Assembly (NCBI RefSeq): GCF_016902445.1
Contig: NZ_JACSNX010000001.1
Coordinates: forward strand, 248,001 to 312,000
Reading direction: 5' to 3'
From: Oscillibacter valericigenes
Lineage (GTDB): Bacteria; Bacillota; Clostridia; Oscillospirales; Oscillospiraceae
Length of the DNA: 64,000 nt
Shown here: positions 32,470 through 40,984 of the stretch, one piece after another
How positions within the stretch are numbered: position 1 is the stretch's first letter
How the letters are laid out: each line of letters begins with the position of its first letter
Made by a program: the position numbers and the translations under genes
Notes under the pieces: model-generated
The model's input: only the letters and a program-made list of their open reading frames with translations
Database searches by the model: none
What the model was told of the DNA's origin: nothing

Positions 32470-32498
32470 TTGCAAGCCCCGCCGTTTCATGGTATCAT
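32470..32498 (+). promoter_or_regulatory. Promoter of the DUF554 gene
   Basis: -35 TTGCAA (32470-32475), 17-nt spacer, -10 TATCAT (32493-32498). Confidence 0.6.
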
Positions 32499-32568
32499 AA
32501 AAAATAGTCTGTTCTTCCGGAACAGCCACATTCTGACAGGCGCCGGCTCTCCGGCAGGAGCACACAGT

Positions 32569-33312
32569 ATGATCGGATTGGGAACCATCGTCAATACCAT
32601 CGCCATCGTGGCAGGCGGCCTGGGGGGGCTGGTCTCCCGGAGATTTCTGAAGGAGCGGTATCAGGAGACCGTCACAAAGGCCATCGGCTTCGCCATCATG
32701 ATGATGGCACTGGGCAGCACGCTGTCCCAGATGCTGGTGGTCCGCCTCTCCGCCGACGAGGCGGGACAGCTCTCCGCCGGCCTGGACACCCAGGGCACCA
32801 TGATGATGGTGGTCTCCCTGGCAGGCGGTGCTCTGCTGGGAGAGCTGCTTGATCTGGAGCACTGGTTCGAGCGGTTCGGCGCCTGGCTGCGGGACAAGAC
32901 CGGCAGCCAGGGGGACCGGCAGTTCATCGACGCCTTCGTCTCCGCCTCCCTGACGGTGTGCGTGGGCGCCATGGCCATTATCGGCTCCATCCAGGACGGG
33001 ATCTCCGGCAGCCACGACACCCTGTTTGCCAAGGCTGTTCTGGACATGATCATCATCCTGATGATGACGGCCTCCCTGGGAAAGGGCTGCATCTTTTCCG
33101 CCATTCCGGTGGCCGTCTTTCAGGGTGCCGTCACCCTGCTGGCCCGGGAGGCCGCGCCTCTTTTCACAGAGGCTGCTCTCAGCAACATCTCCCTGGTGGG
33201 GAATGTGCTGATCTTCTGTGTGGGCGTCAACCTGGTCTGGCCCAGGACCGTCCGCATCGCCAACATCCTGCCGTCCATCGTCATCGCCGCAGCTTTTGCG
33301 GCGTGGGCATAA
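32569..33312 (+). CDS. DUF554 family membrane protein
   Basis: 247 aa with six to seven hydrophobic segments. The start MIGLGTIVNTIAIVAGGLGG and the later TVCVGAMAIIGSIQDGISG, together with LFAKAVLDMIIILMMTASLGKG, are hallmarks of DUF554 (YdfK-like) proteins, whose function is unknown. The start at 32569 has a GGAGC site and follows a good promoter. It stands directly before the restriction-modification genes, 38 nt upstream, but it is common as a single gene elsewhere, so a link is doubtful. Confidence 0.88.
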   Translation: MIGLGTIVNTIAIVAGGLGGLVSRRFLKERYQETVTKAIGFAIMMMALGSTLSQMLVVRLSADEAGQLSAGLDTQGTMMMVVSLAGGALLGELLDLEHWFERFGAWLRDKTGSQGDRQFIDAFVSASLTVCVGAMAIIGSIQDGISGSHDTLFAKAVLDMIIILMMTASLGKGCIFSAIPVAVFQGAVTLLAREAAPLFTEAALSNISLVGNVLIFCVGVNLVWPRTVRIANILPSIVIAAAFAAWA

Positions 33313-33350
33313 GCCGCCGGGCGGCAATTGGGGAAAGGACTGGAACACGC

Positions 33351-35294
33351 ATGACGCCGAATCTATTTGACACCCTTCAGGCGCTTCTGGCGCAGGACCC
33401 CCGCTTTGTGGCGGAGGACGGCACGCTTCTGCGCAACGCCGTCTATGAGGCCGCCATGGGAATGGACGCCGGCCTGCTCCGTCTGCTGCTGTCGGATCCC
33501 GATACCCGGGCCCGGTTTTTCACAGAGGCCGACGGGATCCTGGTCTTTGACAAGGTGGGCTTCGGCTGGGCCGTCAGCAACCGGGCGTTCCTGCCGGACT
33601 CCTATACCCGCTTTCAGAACAAGATCGGCCTGGCGGACAGCAGCGGACAGCTGCTCTCCGCCTCCGGCGGCGTGACGCTGGTGTTCCCCTACAAGGACTG
33701 CGTGCTGGAGGGCGGCCAGACCCGGGAGGATCAGCGGCGGGGGGAGATCTTTTACAACGAGACCCTGGCCCCCCATGAGATCGACCGCCTGCTGGCCCCC
33801 AAGGTGCTGGTCCATCCCCTGCGGTGCGCACCGGAGGGCGAGGCGCCGGCGGCGGAGATCCGGCCGGAGGACAATCTGCTGATCCGGGGAAACAATCTGC
33901 TGGTCCTCGCCTCGCTCCGCCGCCGGTACGCCGGAAGGGTGCGGATGGCCTATTGGGACGTGCCCTACAATACCGGCTCCGACAGCTTCGGCTACAACGA
34001 CCGCTTCTCCCGCAGCACCTGGCTGGTCTTTCTGAAAAACCGGGTGGAGCAGCTGCTCCCCCTGCTGGCGGAAGACGGCGTGCTGCTGATCCAATGCAGC
34101 TTCCACCAGCAGGCGTATCTGCAGGTGCTGCTGGATGAGATCATCGGCAACCATGTGATGACGTTCAACGTCCTGGCCCGCCACCCGGACCGGACCCTCA
34201 CCGCCGACAAGCCCTTCAACGACGTGGTGGAATACGTCCTGGTCTACGCCAAGAGCCCCTCCTTCCAGATGCCCCGGATGGTCCGGGAGAAGTCCGTGGA
34301 CGACTACCGCTGGACGGTGGAGGAGCTGGCGCCGGGCGAGGAGGTCTCCTTCGACGGCCGGAAGGGCCGGATCTTCCGGCCGGACCAGTACCGGCTGATC
34401 AAAGCCGCTCCGTCCCGGGAGCATTTCAAGATCATGACCGTCCGGGGCTCCATCCGGGAAAAGGTGTCCTCCGGCCGGTTCTATGTGAAGTACCTCCAGC
34501 CGCTGGAGGCGTCGTATCCCCCCAAGACCCTGTTCAAGGTGGAGGGCATCGGCGACGACATGTACAGCTACCGCTACTTCTATCTGCCCCCGGAGGGGAA
34601 CAAGAACGGCGCCTACCTCCAGGGGATGCCCACGTCCTCAACTGAGACCTATAAGCCCTACCCCAATTTTCTGGACTTCGTGCAAAGCTACAACACCGTG
34701 AACCGGGAGGGAAACGGGGAGTTCCGCAACGGCAAGAAGCCGGAGGACCTGATCGCCTATCTGATGGGGATCTTCACCGCCCCGGGAGATCTGGTGCTGG
34801 ACGCCTTCTCCGGCTCCGGCACCACCGCCGCCGTGGCCCTGAAGCTGGGCCGGCAGTTCCTCTGCATCGAGCAGATGGACTACGCAGAGACCCTGACCAA
34901 GCGGCGCATCGAAGGCGTCCTGCGGGGAGAGGAGAACGACATCCTGCCGGAGTCCGGCTGGCAGGGCGGCGGCTCCTTCCTGTACTGTGAGCTGGCCCGG
35001 CTGAACCAGCGGTACGTGGAGGAGATCGCCTCCGCCGCCACCGCTGAGGCGCTGGCGGACCTCTACCGCCGCATCGTGGACACCGGCTTCATCAGCAGCC
35101 GCATCACCCGCCGGGACATGGAGGAGACCGCCGGGGACTTTGCGGCCCTCTCCCTGCCGGATCAGAAGCGGTTCCTGCTGGAGCTGCTGGACAAGAACAT
35201 GCTGTATGTGAACCTGTGCGATCTGGAGGATGCGGAGTTTGCCGTCTCCCCGGAGGACCGCGCCTTCAACCGGAGCTTTTACGGGGAGGCGTGA
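33351..35294 (+). CDS. mod: Type III restriction-modification methyltransferase (Mod) with DVPY motif
   Basis: 647 aa from the ATG at 33351 (GGGGAAAGG site). Beta-class N6-adenine methyltransferase order: the catalytic motif comes first, at residues 203-206, and the AdoMet motif DAFSGSGTT later, about 484. The catalytic motif reads DVPYNTG instead of the usual DPPYNTG, with the surrounding NDRFSRSTWLVFLKNR typical of type III Mod. The target-recognition region lies between the two motifs (about 240-470). The Mod subunit methylates adenine in the recognition site and also directs the Res subunit, encoded 5 nt downstream. Whether DVPY lowers activity is not known. Confidence 0.9.
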   Translation: MTPNLFDTLQALLAQDPRFVAEDGTLLRNAVYEAAMGMDAGLLRLLLSDPDTRARFFTEADGILVFDKVGFGWAVSNRAFLPDSYTRFQNKIGLADSSGQLLSASGGVTLVFPYKDCVLEGGQTREDQRRGEIFYNETLAPHEIDRLLAPKVLVHPLRCAPEGEAPAAEIRPEDNLLIRGNNLLVLASLRRRYAGRVRMAYWDVPYNTGSDSFGYNDRFSRSTWLVFLKNRVEQLLPLLAEDGVLLIQCSFHQQAYLQVLLDEIIGNHVMTFNVLARHPDRTLTADKPFNDVVEYVLVYAKSPSFQMPRMVREKSVDDYRWTVEELAPGEEVSFDGRKGRIFRPDQYRLIKAAPSREHFKIMTVRGSIREKVSSGRFYVKYLQPLEASYPPKTLFKVEGIGDDMYSYRYFYLPPEGNKNGAYLQGMPTSSTETYKPYPNFLDFVQSYNTVNREGNGEFRNGKKPEDLIAYLMGIFTAPGDLVLDAFSGSGTTAAVALKLGRQFLCIEQMDYAETLTKRRIEGVLRGEENDILPESGWQGGGSFLYCELARLNQRYVEEIASAATAEALADLYRRIVDTGFISSRITRRDMEETAGDFAALSLPDQKRFLLELLDKNMLYVNLCDLEDAEFAVSPEDRAFNRSFYGEA

Positions 35295-35299
35295 GCGGG

Positions 35300-37912
35300 A
35301 TGTTTTTATACGAAGAGCTCGACAATCTCCGGAAGTACCGCGCCATCCAGCCCCTTCCCCCCTGCATCCGGGACAGTCTGAATCCCCGCATGCCGCTGCG
35401 GCCCTATCAGGAGGTGGCCTTTGAGAACTTTGTCACCTACTTCCAGCGGCCCGGCGGCCCGAAGCGCCCCTGCCAGGTGCTGTTCCACATGGCCACCGGC
35501 AGCGGCAAGACGCTGATCATGGCGGGGCTCATCGCCTATCTCTATCAGCAGGGCTACCGGAATTTTCTCTTCTTTGTGAACCTCACCACCATCGTCCAGC
35601 AGACCCGGGACATCTTCCTGAATCCCGGCTCCGCCAAATACCTCTTCGCGCCGGAGATCCTTGTGGACGGGCATCGGGTGCAGATCCGGGAGGTCTCCAA
35701 CTTCCAGTCCAGCGATCCGGAGGCCGTCAACATCCTGTTCACCACCACGCAGAGCCTGCACACCGACCTGTGGATGGTGCGGGAAAACGGCCTGTCTCTG
35801 GAGGATTTTGCCCAGACGCCCGTGGTGCTGCTCTCCGACGAAGCCCACCACCTGAACGTCTCCACCAAGCGGATGGACCGGGCTGAGGCCGCCAGCTACC
35901 ACTCCTGGGAGGAGACGGTGCACCGCATCTTCCTGACCCGGGAAGACAACGTCCTGCTGGAATTCACCGCCACCTGTGACCTGGCAAATCCCCAGATCCT
36001 GGAGGCCTACCGGGACAAAATCCTCTTCAACTACCCCCTGCAGAACTTCCGGGCGGACCGGTACTCCAAGGAGATCATCACCCTCCGGGCCGATCTGTCC
36101 CCCATGGACCGGGCGCTCCAGGCCCTGATGCTGAGCCAGTACCGGCTGAAGGTCTTTCAGGCGAACCGCCTGCCCGTCAAGCCGGTGGTGCTGTTCAAAT
36201 CCGCCAAGATCCAGGAGAGCGCCGCCTTTCAGGCCGCCTTTGCGGAACGGCTGCGGACCCTCACCGGCGGAGAGCTGGAGCGCATCTCCACCCTGATCCA
36301 GAACCCCGCCATGCGCCGGGCCTACGCCTGGTTCGCCCGCCGGGGCATCTCCTTTGACGCCCTGGCCCAGGAGCTGCGGGAGGACTTCTCCCCGGAGCAC
36401 TGCATCTCCGCCAACGACGATGCCGCAGCAGAGCGCAAGCAGCTGCTGCTGAACTCCCTGGAGGCCCCTGAAAACCCCTATCGGGCCGTGTTCGAGGTAA
36501 AGAAGCTGGACGAGGGCTGGGACGTGCTGAACCTCTTCGACATCGTGCGGCTGTATGAGACCCGGCAGTCCGGCGGCCGCCGGATCTCCGCCTCCACGGT
36601 CTCCGAGGCCCAGCTCATCGGCCGCGGGGCCCGCTACTGCCCCTTCCAGACCGCTCCGGACCAGCCCCGCTACCAGCGCAAATTCGACCGGGATCTGGAC
36701 AGCGAGCTGCGGATCTGTGAGGAGCTGTACTACCACTGTCAGAACGACAGCCGCTATATCGCAGAGCTCCACAGCGCCCTGCGGGAGATCGGCATCGACC
36801 CGGACCGGACGGCCCCCTGCAGCCTGCGGCTGAAGGAGTCCTTTCGGAACAGCCGCTTCTACCGGGAGGGCCTGGTCTTTGCCAACAGCCGGGTGCCGCT
36901 GGATCCCGGCCCGGACGCAGACGGCCTGCCCGCCGCCCTGCGGGAGCGGAGCTTCCCCGTGACGCTGGCCACAGGCGCCTCCGGCGAGGACCTGGTGATG
37001 GACTCCGTCCCCCTCTCAGAGGAAGCGGCGGACCTCCGGACCTATGAGACCACCTTCCGTCAGCTGGCGGATCTCAATTACGCCATCGTCTACAAGGCGC
37101 TGATCCGCTGGCCGGCCTTTCAGTTCGACGCGCTGAAGCGGCGCTTTCCCGGCCTGTCCTCCACCCGCATGTTCCTCACGGACCCCCGGTATCTGGGGGC
37201 GGTCCGCCTGGTGATCCGGAGCCGGTACGACATGCCGCCCGCCCAGGTCCTCCGCAGCGCCGCGGAGCAGGTCCTGGGAACGCTGGCCGGGGCGCTGGCC
37301 TCTGTGCAGGAGCAGTGGACCGGGAGCCGGGAGTTCCATCCCCGCCGCATGGCGGAGGTGTTTCAGGACAAGACCGTCAACGTGACCGATCCCCACGCGG
37401 GAGGCGCCGGCATCTCCCAGAACGACCACACCGTCCCCGCCGCATGGCGGCTGGACCTGTCCCGAGAGCTGTGGTACGCCTACGAGGACAACTTCGGCAC
37501 CTCGGAGGAAAAGGCGCTTGTGGCCGCCATCCACGCCCACATCCGTGAACTCCAGGCCGCCTATGATGCTGTCTATCTGGTCCGAAACGAGCGGCAGCTC
37601 TCCCTCTACGCCTTTGCGGACGGAGCGCGGTTCGAGCCGGACTTTCTGCTGTTCCTGCTGAAGCGGCAGGACGGCGGCTGGGTCCAGACCCAGGTCTTTC
37701 TGGAGCCGAAGGGCACGCACCTCCTGCAGGAGGACGCCTGGAAGGAGCAGTTCCTCCTCCAGCTGGAGGAGCAGGCCGTTCCGGTGAAGGTCTTTGCCGG
37801 CGATCCGTCCTGTCGGATCCTGGGGACTCACTTCTTCAACCTGGAGCGCCGGGAGACGGAGTTCGCCGCAGACCTGCGGCGCCTGATCGACGGCCCCCCA
37901 TGCGAAGCCTGA
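35300..37912 (+). CDS. res: Type III restriction enzyme Res subunit
   Basis: 870 aa. N-terminal superfamily 2 helicase: RPYQEVAFENF (Q-motif region), Walker A MATGSGKT (about 64-71), DEAH box in LLSDEAHHL (about 183-190), TATCDLAN (motif III-like), VKKLDEGWDVLN and LIGRGARYCPF (motifs V-VI). The C-terminal nuclease of the PD-(D/E)xK type is seen as FEPDFLLF (about 777) and FLEPKG (about 799). All parts appear intact, so the pair should form a working type III system. With ATP it translocates and cuts between two head-to-head unmethylated sites. Confidence 0.92.
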   Translation: MFLYEELDNLRKYRAIQPLPPCIRDSLNPRMPLRPYQEVAFENFVTYFQRPGGPKRPCQVLFHMATGSGKTLIMAGLIAYLYQQGYRNFLFFVNLTTIVQQTRDIFLNPGSAKYLFAPEILVDGHRVQIREVSNFQSSDPEAVNILFTTTQSLHTDLWMVRENGLSLEDFAQTPVVLLSDEAHHLNVSTKRMDRAEAASYHSWEETVHRIFLTREDNVLLEFTATCDLANPQILEAYRDKILFNYPLQNFRADRYSKEIITLRADLSPMDRALQALMLSQYRLKVFQANRLPVKPVVLFKSAKIQESAAFQAAFAERLRTLTGGELERISTLIQNPAMRRAYAWFARRGISFDALAQELREDFSPEHCISANDDAAAERKQLLLNSLEAPENPYRAVFEVKKLDEGWDVLNLFDIVRLYETRQSGGRRISASTVSEAQLIGRGARYCPFQTAPDQPRYQRKFDRDLDSELRICEELYYHCQNDSRYIAELHSALREIGIDPDRTAPCSLRLKESFRNSRFYREGLVFANSRVPLDPGPDADGLPAALRERSFPVTLATGASGEDLVMDSVPLSEEAADLRTYETTFRQLADLNYAIVYKALIRWPAFQFDALKRRFPGLSSTRMFLTDPRYLGAVRLVIRSRYDMPPAQVLRSAAEQVLGTLAGALASVQEQWTGSREFHPRRMAEVFQDKTVNVTDPHAGGAGISQNDHTVPAAWRLDLSRELWYAYEDNFGTSEEKALVAAIHAHIRELQAAYDAVYLVRNERQLSLYAFADGARFEPDFLLFLLKRQDGGWVQTQVFLEPKGTHLLQEDAWKEQFLLQLEEQAVPVKVFAGDPSCRILGTHFFNLERRETEFAADLRRLIDGPPCEA

Positions 37913-37920
37913 AAAAAAGC

Positions 37921-37958
37921 AAGCGCCCTGGACGCCCGCTCGGGCGCCCAGGGCGTTT
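37921..37958. terminator. Bidirectional terminator between res and the LURP-one gene
   Basis: An 18-bp stem with one mismatch (GCGCCCTGGaCGCCCG side) and a 2-nt loop, flanked by an A7 run on the left (T7 on the minus strand) and TTT on the right. Confidence 0.88.
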
Positions 37959-37971
37959 CCGTCTGCATGGC

Positions 37972-38442
37972 TCAATTCCGGGAGCACTTCTCCGCGTCGA
38001 TGGCCAGCACCAGCATCAGCGCGCACAGGGCGTTGCCCGGATCTGCCACGTCGATCACATAGGTGTCCGTCCAGTGAAAGAGCTCCTTGTGGACCGTGGC
38101 CACCAGGGCGCCGCAGGCCTCCGTCACCCGGTAGTCCCACTCCAGAAGATCGCCCTCCGCCTGCCAGCCGTTGCAGTCGATGTCGAATTTGGGGGCAAAA
38201 AACGTGAATCGCTTCTGGATGGAACCCACATACTGGTCCCGGATGTACAGCTCGAACCTGGGCAGGAAGGTCAGCACCCGCTCCTGCACCGTGCCGATGT
38301 GCTCTCCCGCCGCATTCAGGATGTGGAGACAGTGTCCCCAGGACAGCTTGCCCTCCACGGTATAGACGGTGTCCCCCGCCTCATCGTAGATGTCGTAGCT
38401 GTCAAACCAGGAGAACAGCCGCTGCTTGAATAGAAGTCTCAT
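37972..38442 (-). CDS. LURP-one-related (YxjI/tubby-like fold) protein
   Basis: 156 aa. The pattern MRLLFKQRLFSWFDSYDIYDEAGDTVYTVEG, GHCLHILNAAGEHIGTVQERVLTFLPRFELYI and KFDIDCNGWQAEGDLLEWDYRV is the LURP-one/DUF567 fold, a 12-stranded barrel around a helix like the tubby C-terminal domain. Many members begin and end in the same way (here ending VADPGNALCALMLVLAID). The function in bacteria is unknown; membrane lipid binding is suggested for relatives. It is the last gene of a three-gene minus-strand group. Confidence 0.88.
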   Translation of the reverse strand: MRLLFKQRLFSWFDSYDIYDEAGDTVYTVEGKLSWGHCLHILNAAGEHIGTVQERVLTFLPRFELYIRDQYVGSIQKRFTFFAPKFDIDCNGWQAEGDLLEWDYRVTEACGALVATVHKELFHWTDTYVIDVADPGNALCALMLVLAIDAEKCSRN

Positions 38443-38472
38443 GTTTCACCTCATTTTTCAGCCGAGTGCCTC

Positions 38473-39408
38473 TCAGGCCGTCTCCACCAGATGGTCCAGC
38501 TCCCGGCAGACTGCGTCCCGTTCCCGGCAGACCTGATTGAACTCCAAATTCAATTGGCCCTGGGTCCTGCCCACCTGCCGCCGCAGATCCTCCACCCGAT
38601 CCCGGGAGTTGCTGATTTGCTCCAGCACCGACCAGTCGAAAAAAATGTTGTCAAAAAGGACATCCAGCGTCCAAGTGAAACCGTCCGGCCGGAAATCGCC
38701 GATATGCAGGGCCGCCACGTCCGCCAGCTCCCGCCGGTACCGGCGCAGGGCGCTCTGCATCTGCTCCATGGAATGCTGCGCCTCGTCCAGCCGGGAATAC
38801 TTCATCATGTCTGTCAGCAGTCCGCCGCCGATCACATCCCAGGTCCCCCAGTTTTCCGCACTGCCCAGGGAAGCCAGCACCTGATCCAGCCTGCGGCGGA
38901 CGTCCTCACCGGCAGAGCGGGCCTCTTCCAGTTCCCGCAGGCGGCTCTGGAGCTCCGCCAGCCGCTCTTCCAGGGCGATGATCCGCTCCGCTGCGGCGCT
39001 GTTCTCCAGCTTCAGCGCTTCCCGCTTTTCCTCCAGCACCTGCCGGAAGCGTGCCTCGCACCCCTGATCCGCCCGCAGCTCCGCCTCACAGCCGGCGATC
39101 TCCTGCTGGATCTCCGCCAGCTGCCGCTCCGCCGCGTCGTATTTCATCCGGGCGGCGCAGGCCTCTGCCTCTTCTCTTTCCAGCCGCTCTTCCCCGCGGC
39201 CGGAGAGTTTTGCCGCAATGGAGGCAAAGGACAGACGTCCCAGATCCTCTACGTCTTTCTGTTCCGCACTCCACACCCGGCGGAGCCGCTCCGCATCGGC
39301 CAGCGCTTCCGCCTCCTGTCCCCGCAGGGTCTCCAGCCGGACCGTGTTACGGCGCAGACGGGCGATTCGCTCCCGCAGGTCCTTCAGCTCCGTATCAAAC
39401 TCCCGCAT
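38473..39408 (-). CDS. Coiled-coil protein, unknown function
   Basis: 311 aa from the ATG at 39408, 9 nt after GAGAGG; an ATG six bases earlier is too close to that site. Residues 1-190 are a long coiled coil (RERIARLRRNTVRLETLRGQEAEALADAERL..., LEERLAELQSRLRELEEA). The C-terminal 120 residues form a different domain with WGTWDVIGGGLLTDMMKYSRLDEA and FDWSVLEQISNSRDRVEDL. The WDVIGGG pattern is often seen in bacterial cytoplasmic coiled-coil proteins of unknown role. It lies 40 nt after the Cys-rich membrane gene and 30 nt before the LURP-one gene. Confidence 0.72.
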   Translation of the reverse strand: MREFDTELKDLRERIARLRRNTVRLETLRGQEAEALADAERLRRVWSAEQKDVEDLGRLSFASIAAKLSGRGEERLEREEAEACAARMKYDAAERQLAEIQQEIAGCEAELRADQGCEARFRQVLEEKREALKLENSAAAERIIALEERLAELQSRLRELEEARSAGEDVRRRLDQVLASLGSAENWGTWDVIGGGLLTDMMKYSRLDEAQHSMEQMQSALRRYRRELADVAALHIGDFRPDGFTWTLDVLFDNIFFDWSVLEQISNSRDRVEDLRRQVGRTQGQLNLEFNQVCRERDAVCRELDHLVETA

Positions 39409-39448
39409 TTGCATATTCCTCTCTTTCCCAGCGGCCCTTCCGCAGGTC

Positions 39449-40315
39449 TTATTCCAGATGCTCCGGCAGTGCCGCCGGACAGTGCTGCCGGAACAGCTTT
39501 GCTGTCCGGTAGAGATAGACCAGCCGCAGCACTGCCACCACGATTGCGCCGACCGCAATCGCCAGCATCACCAGCAGCGACAGGAGTACAGAGAGCAGCA
39601 TCAGAAGCACAGAGCCAAAGATCCCCAGCAGCAGGCCGATCTTCCACCGCCACAGGAGCCGCCACTTGCCGGCAAGTCTGTCATCCAGTCCCTCCAGCAC
39701 ATCGGCGTGGGCATTACACTCCTGATAGACAGATACCAGTTCCAGAACCGCTGCCGGCAGGCTCAGCGCCCACCACAGCCCGCTCTCCTCCGGAACGGCA
39801 AACAGGATCACGGCGCTGCCTGCACTGCCCGCCAGACTGCACAGCGCCGCCGTGCGGTATCGCCCGCCCACTGTCCGCAGCTGCCACAGAAATGCGCCGT
39901 AAGCCAAAGACGCCAGGGCCCCCAGCACCTCCCCCACTGTTCCGGCGGCGGGAAATGAGGAGGCAACCTCATCCAGGGTCAGGGTCTCCGCCAGGGTCCT
40001 GGGAATCACCAGCCAGAACAGGAGCCACAGCCACTTCGCCAGCACCGGTGCGTTCCGGTCCAGCCAATCCTGCCGCTGCTGTCTTTCCTCCAGCTCCCGC
40101 AGCCGTCTCCTGGGCATATCTTCCCGCTGGCAGCGGAGATGGCAGCAGGAGATGTACGTGCAGGAGGAACAGTCGGCATGCCCCTTTTTTCGGCAGCAGT
40201 CCGCAATGCCGCAGTCTCCGGAGTACGGGCGGCCGGGTCCCGTCTGACAGCCGGGACAGTCCAGCGGGTCCCTCCAGGTACAGGTGTCGCAAGCTCGTCC
40301 GCAGAGGCCTTCCAT
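39449..40315 (-). CDS. Cys-rich membrane protein, unknown function
   Basis: 288 aa from the ATG at 40315. The first 60 residues hold about 14 cysteines arranged as CGRACDTCTWRDPLDCPGC, GDCGIADCCRKKGHADCSSC and CCHLRC, which looks like a metal- or cluster-binding module of the DUF3795 kind. After a charged stretch come about six membrane segments in two groups (LAKWLWLLFWLVIP, AALCSLAGSAGSAVILFAV, IGLLLGIFGSVLLMLLSVLLS). It starts the three-gene group with the coiled-coil and LURP-one proteins. I do not recognise the whole protein. Confidence 0.68.
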   Translation of the reverse strand: MEGLCGRACDTCTWRDPLDCPGCQTGPGRPYSGDCGIADCCRKKGHADCSSCTYISCCHLRCQREDMPRRRLRELEERQQRQDWLDRNAPVLAKWLWLLFWLVIPRTLAETLTLDEVASSFPAAGTVGEVLGALASLAYGAFLWQLRTVGGRYRTAALCSLAGSAGSAVILFAVPEESGLWWALSLPAAVLELVSVYQECNAHADVLEGLDDRLAGKWRLLWRWKIGLLLGIFGSVLLMLLSVLLSLLVMLAIAVGAIVVAVLRLVYLYRTAKLFRQHCPAALPEHLE

Positions 40316-40523
40316 GGTCCGTCCCCCCTCTCTTCTGTCGTTTAGATTGTACCATGACCAGATGTCTCTGTGGGTAACAAATCCATGACAAATTTCTGCC
40401 GGAATGCTCATACAGCAAATTTTTCCGCCAAATAATCCGCATATTCTCCAGGCCCGGAGTCAAACTATGCTCGCGATACCCAGTGACCCACGCAACTTTG
40501 TATGATGAAAAGGAGATATCACT

Positions 40524-40631
40524 ATGTCTAGCAAGAATAGCAATAAGATCAACGTTCCCGAGGCCCGTGCGGCCATGGATAAGTTCAAGATGGAGGCTGC
40601 CGCCGACTTTGATGTATCTACATCATATTGA
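40524..40631 (+). pseudogene. Truncated alpha/beta-type small acid-soluble spore protein gene
   Basis: AAGGAGATATCACT precedes ATG at 40524. The 35-codon frame begins MSSKNSNKINVPEARAAMDK and continues FKMEAAADF, the normal start of an alpha/beta-type spore DNA-binding protein, and then changes to DVSTSY and a stop. The second half of the family (GVNL...GYNGDLTS... and GGxMVKKMIE) is absent. The DNA also becomes AT-rich at about 40600-40612. So an island boundary has cut the gene. The protein family coats spore DNA and protects it from UV. Confidence 0.8.
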
Positions 40632-40686
40632 AGAAAAACGCGAAATCTGCAACAAATAATACTTAATTTCGACGAATAGCCCGCTA

Positions 40687-40733
40687 AAACACACTGCACA
40701 GCAATTTTTTGCTGTGCAGTGTGTTTGTTTAGG
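40687..40733 (+). terminator. Very strong hairpin after the truncated spore gene
   Basis: An 18-bp perfect stem (AAACACACTGCACAGCAA with its complement) around TTTT, followed by GTTT. Its right arm ends at 40726. Confidence 0.85.
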
Positions 40734-40905
40734 GTTGGTGTTTACTACATATTAACTTCACTAAAATCTATCATCCAGCGTAAGCCGAAGTGGTTGCCAT
40801 TCAATCAGATTTTGGAAAGAGATTTGTCAAGGGTGTTTTTTACAAATCTCTGTCCGAGATAAGTATTGGTATGTATAATCGACCTTTATATTCATTTTTT
40901 TGAAT

Positions 40906-40945
40906 ACCAAGAAAAGGAGCAAGGTATAATTTTGACCTTGCTCCT
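40906..40945 (-). terminator. Terminator of the AT-rich lipoprotein gene
   Basis: AGGAGCAAGG and CCTTGCTCCT (10 bp) around 11 nt; on the minus strand TTTTCTTGG follows. Confidence 0.8.
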
Positions 40946-40984
40946 ATCAGATAGTATTTAATTCAACAAGTTAAAATTGGCCAG

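Larger units (their letters stand above)
40632..40984. other. AT-rich gene-free stretch at the island edge
   Basis: 353 nt with no gene. It holds the terminator at 40687-40726, a 10-bp inverted repeat (AGAGATTTGT at 40818-40827 with ACAAATCTCT at 40842-40851) and the terminator at 40915-40945. Confidence 0.6.
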
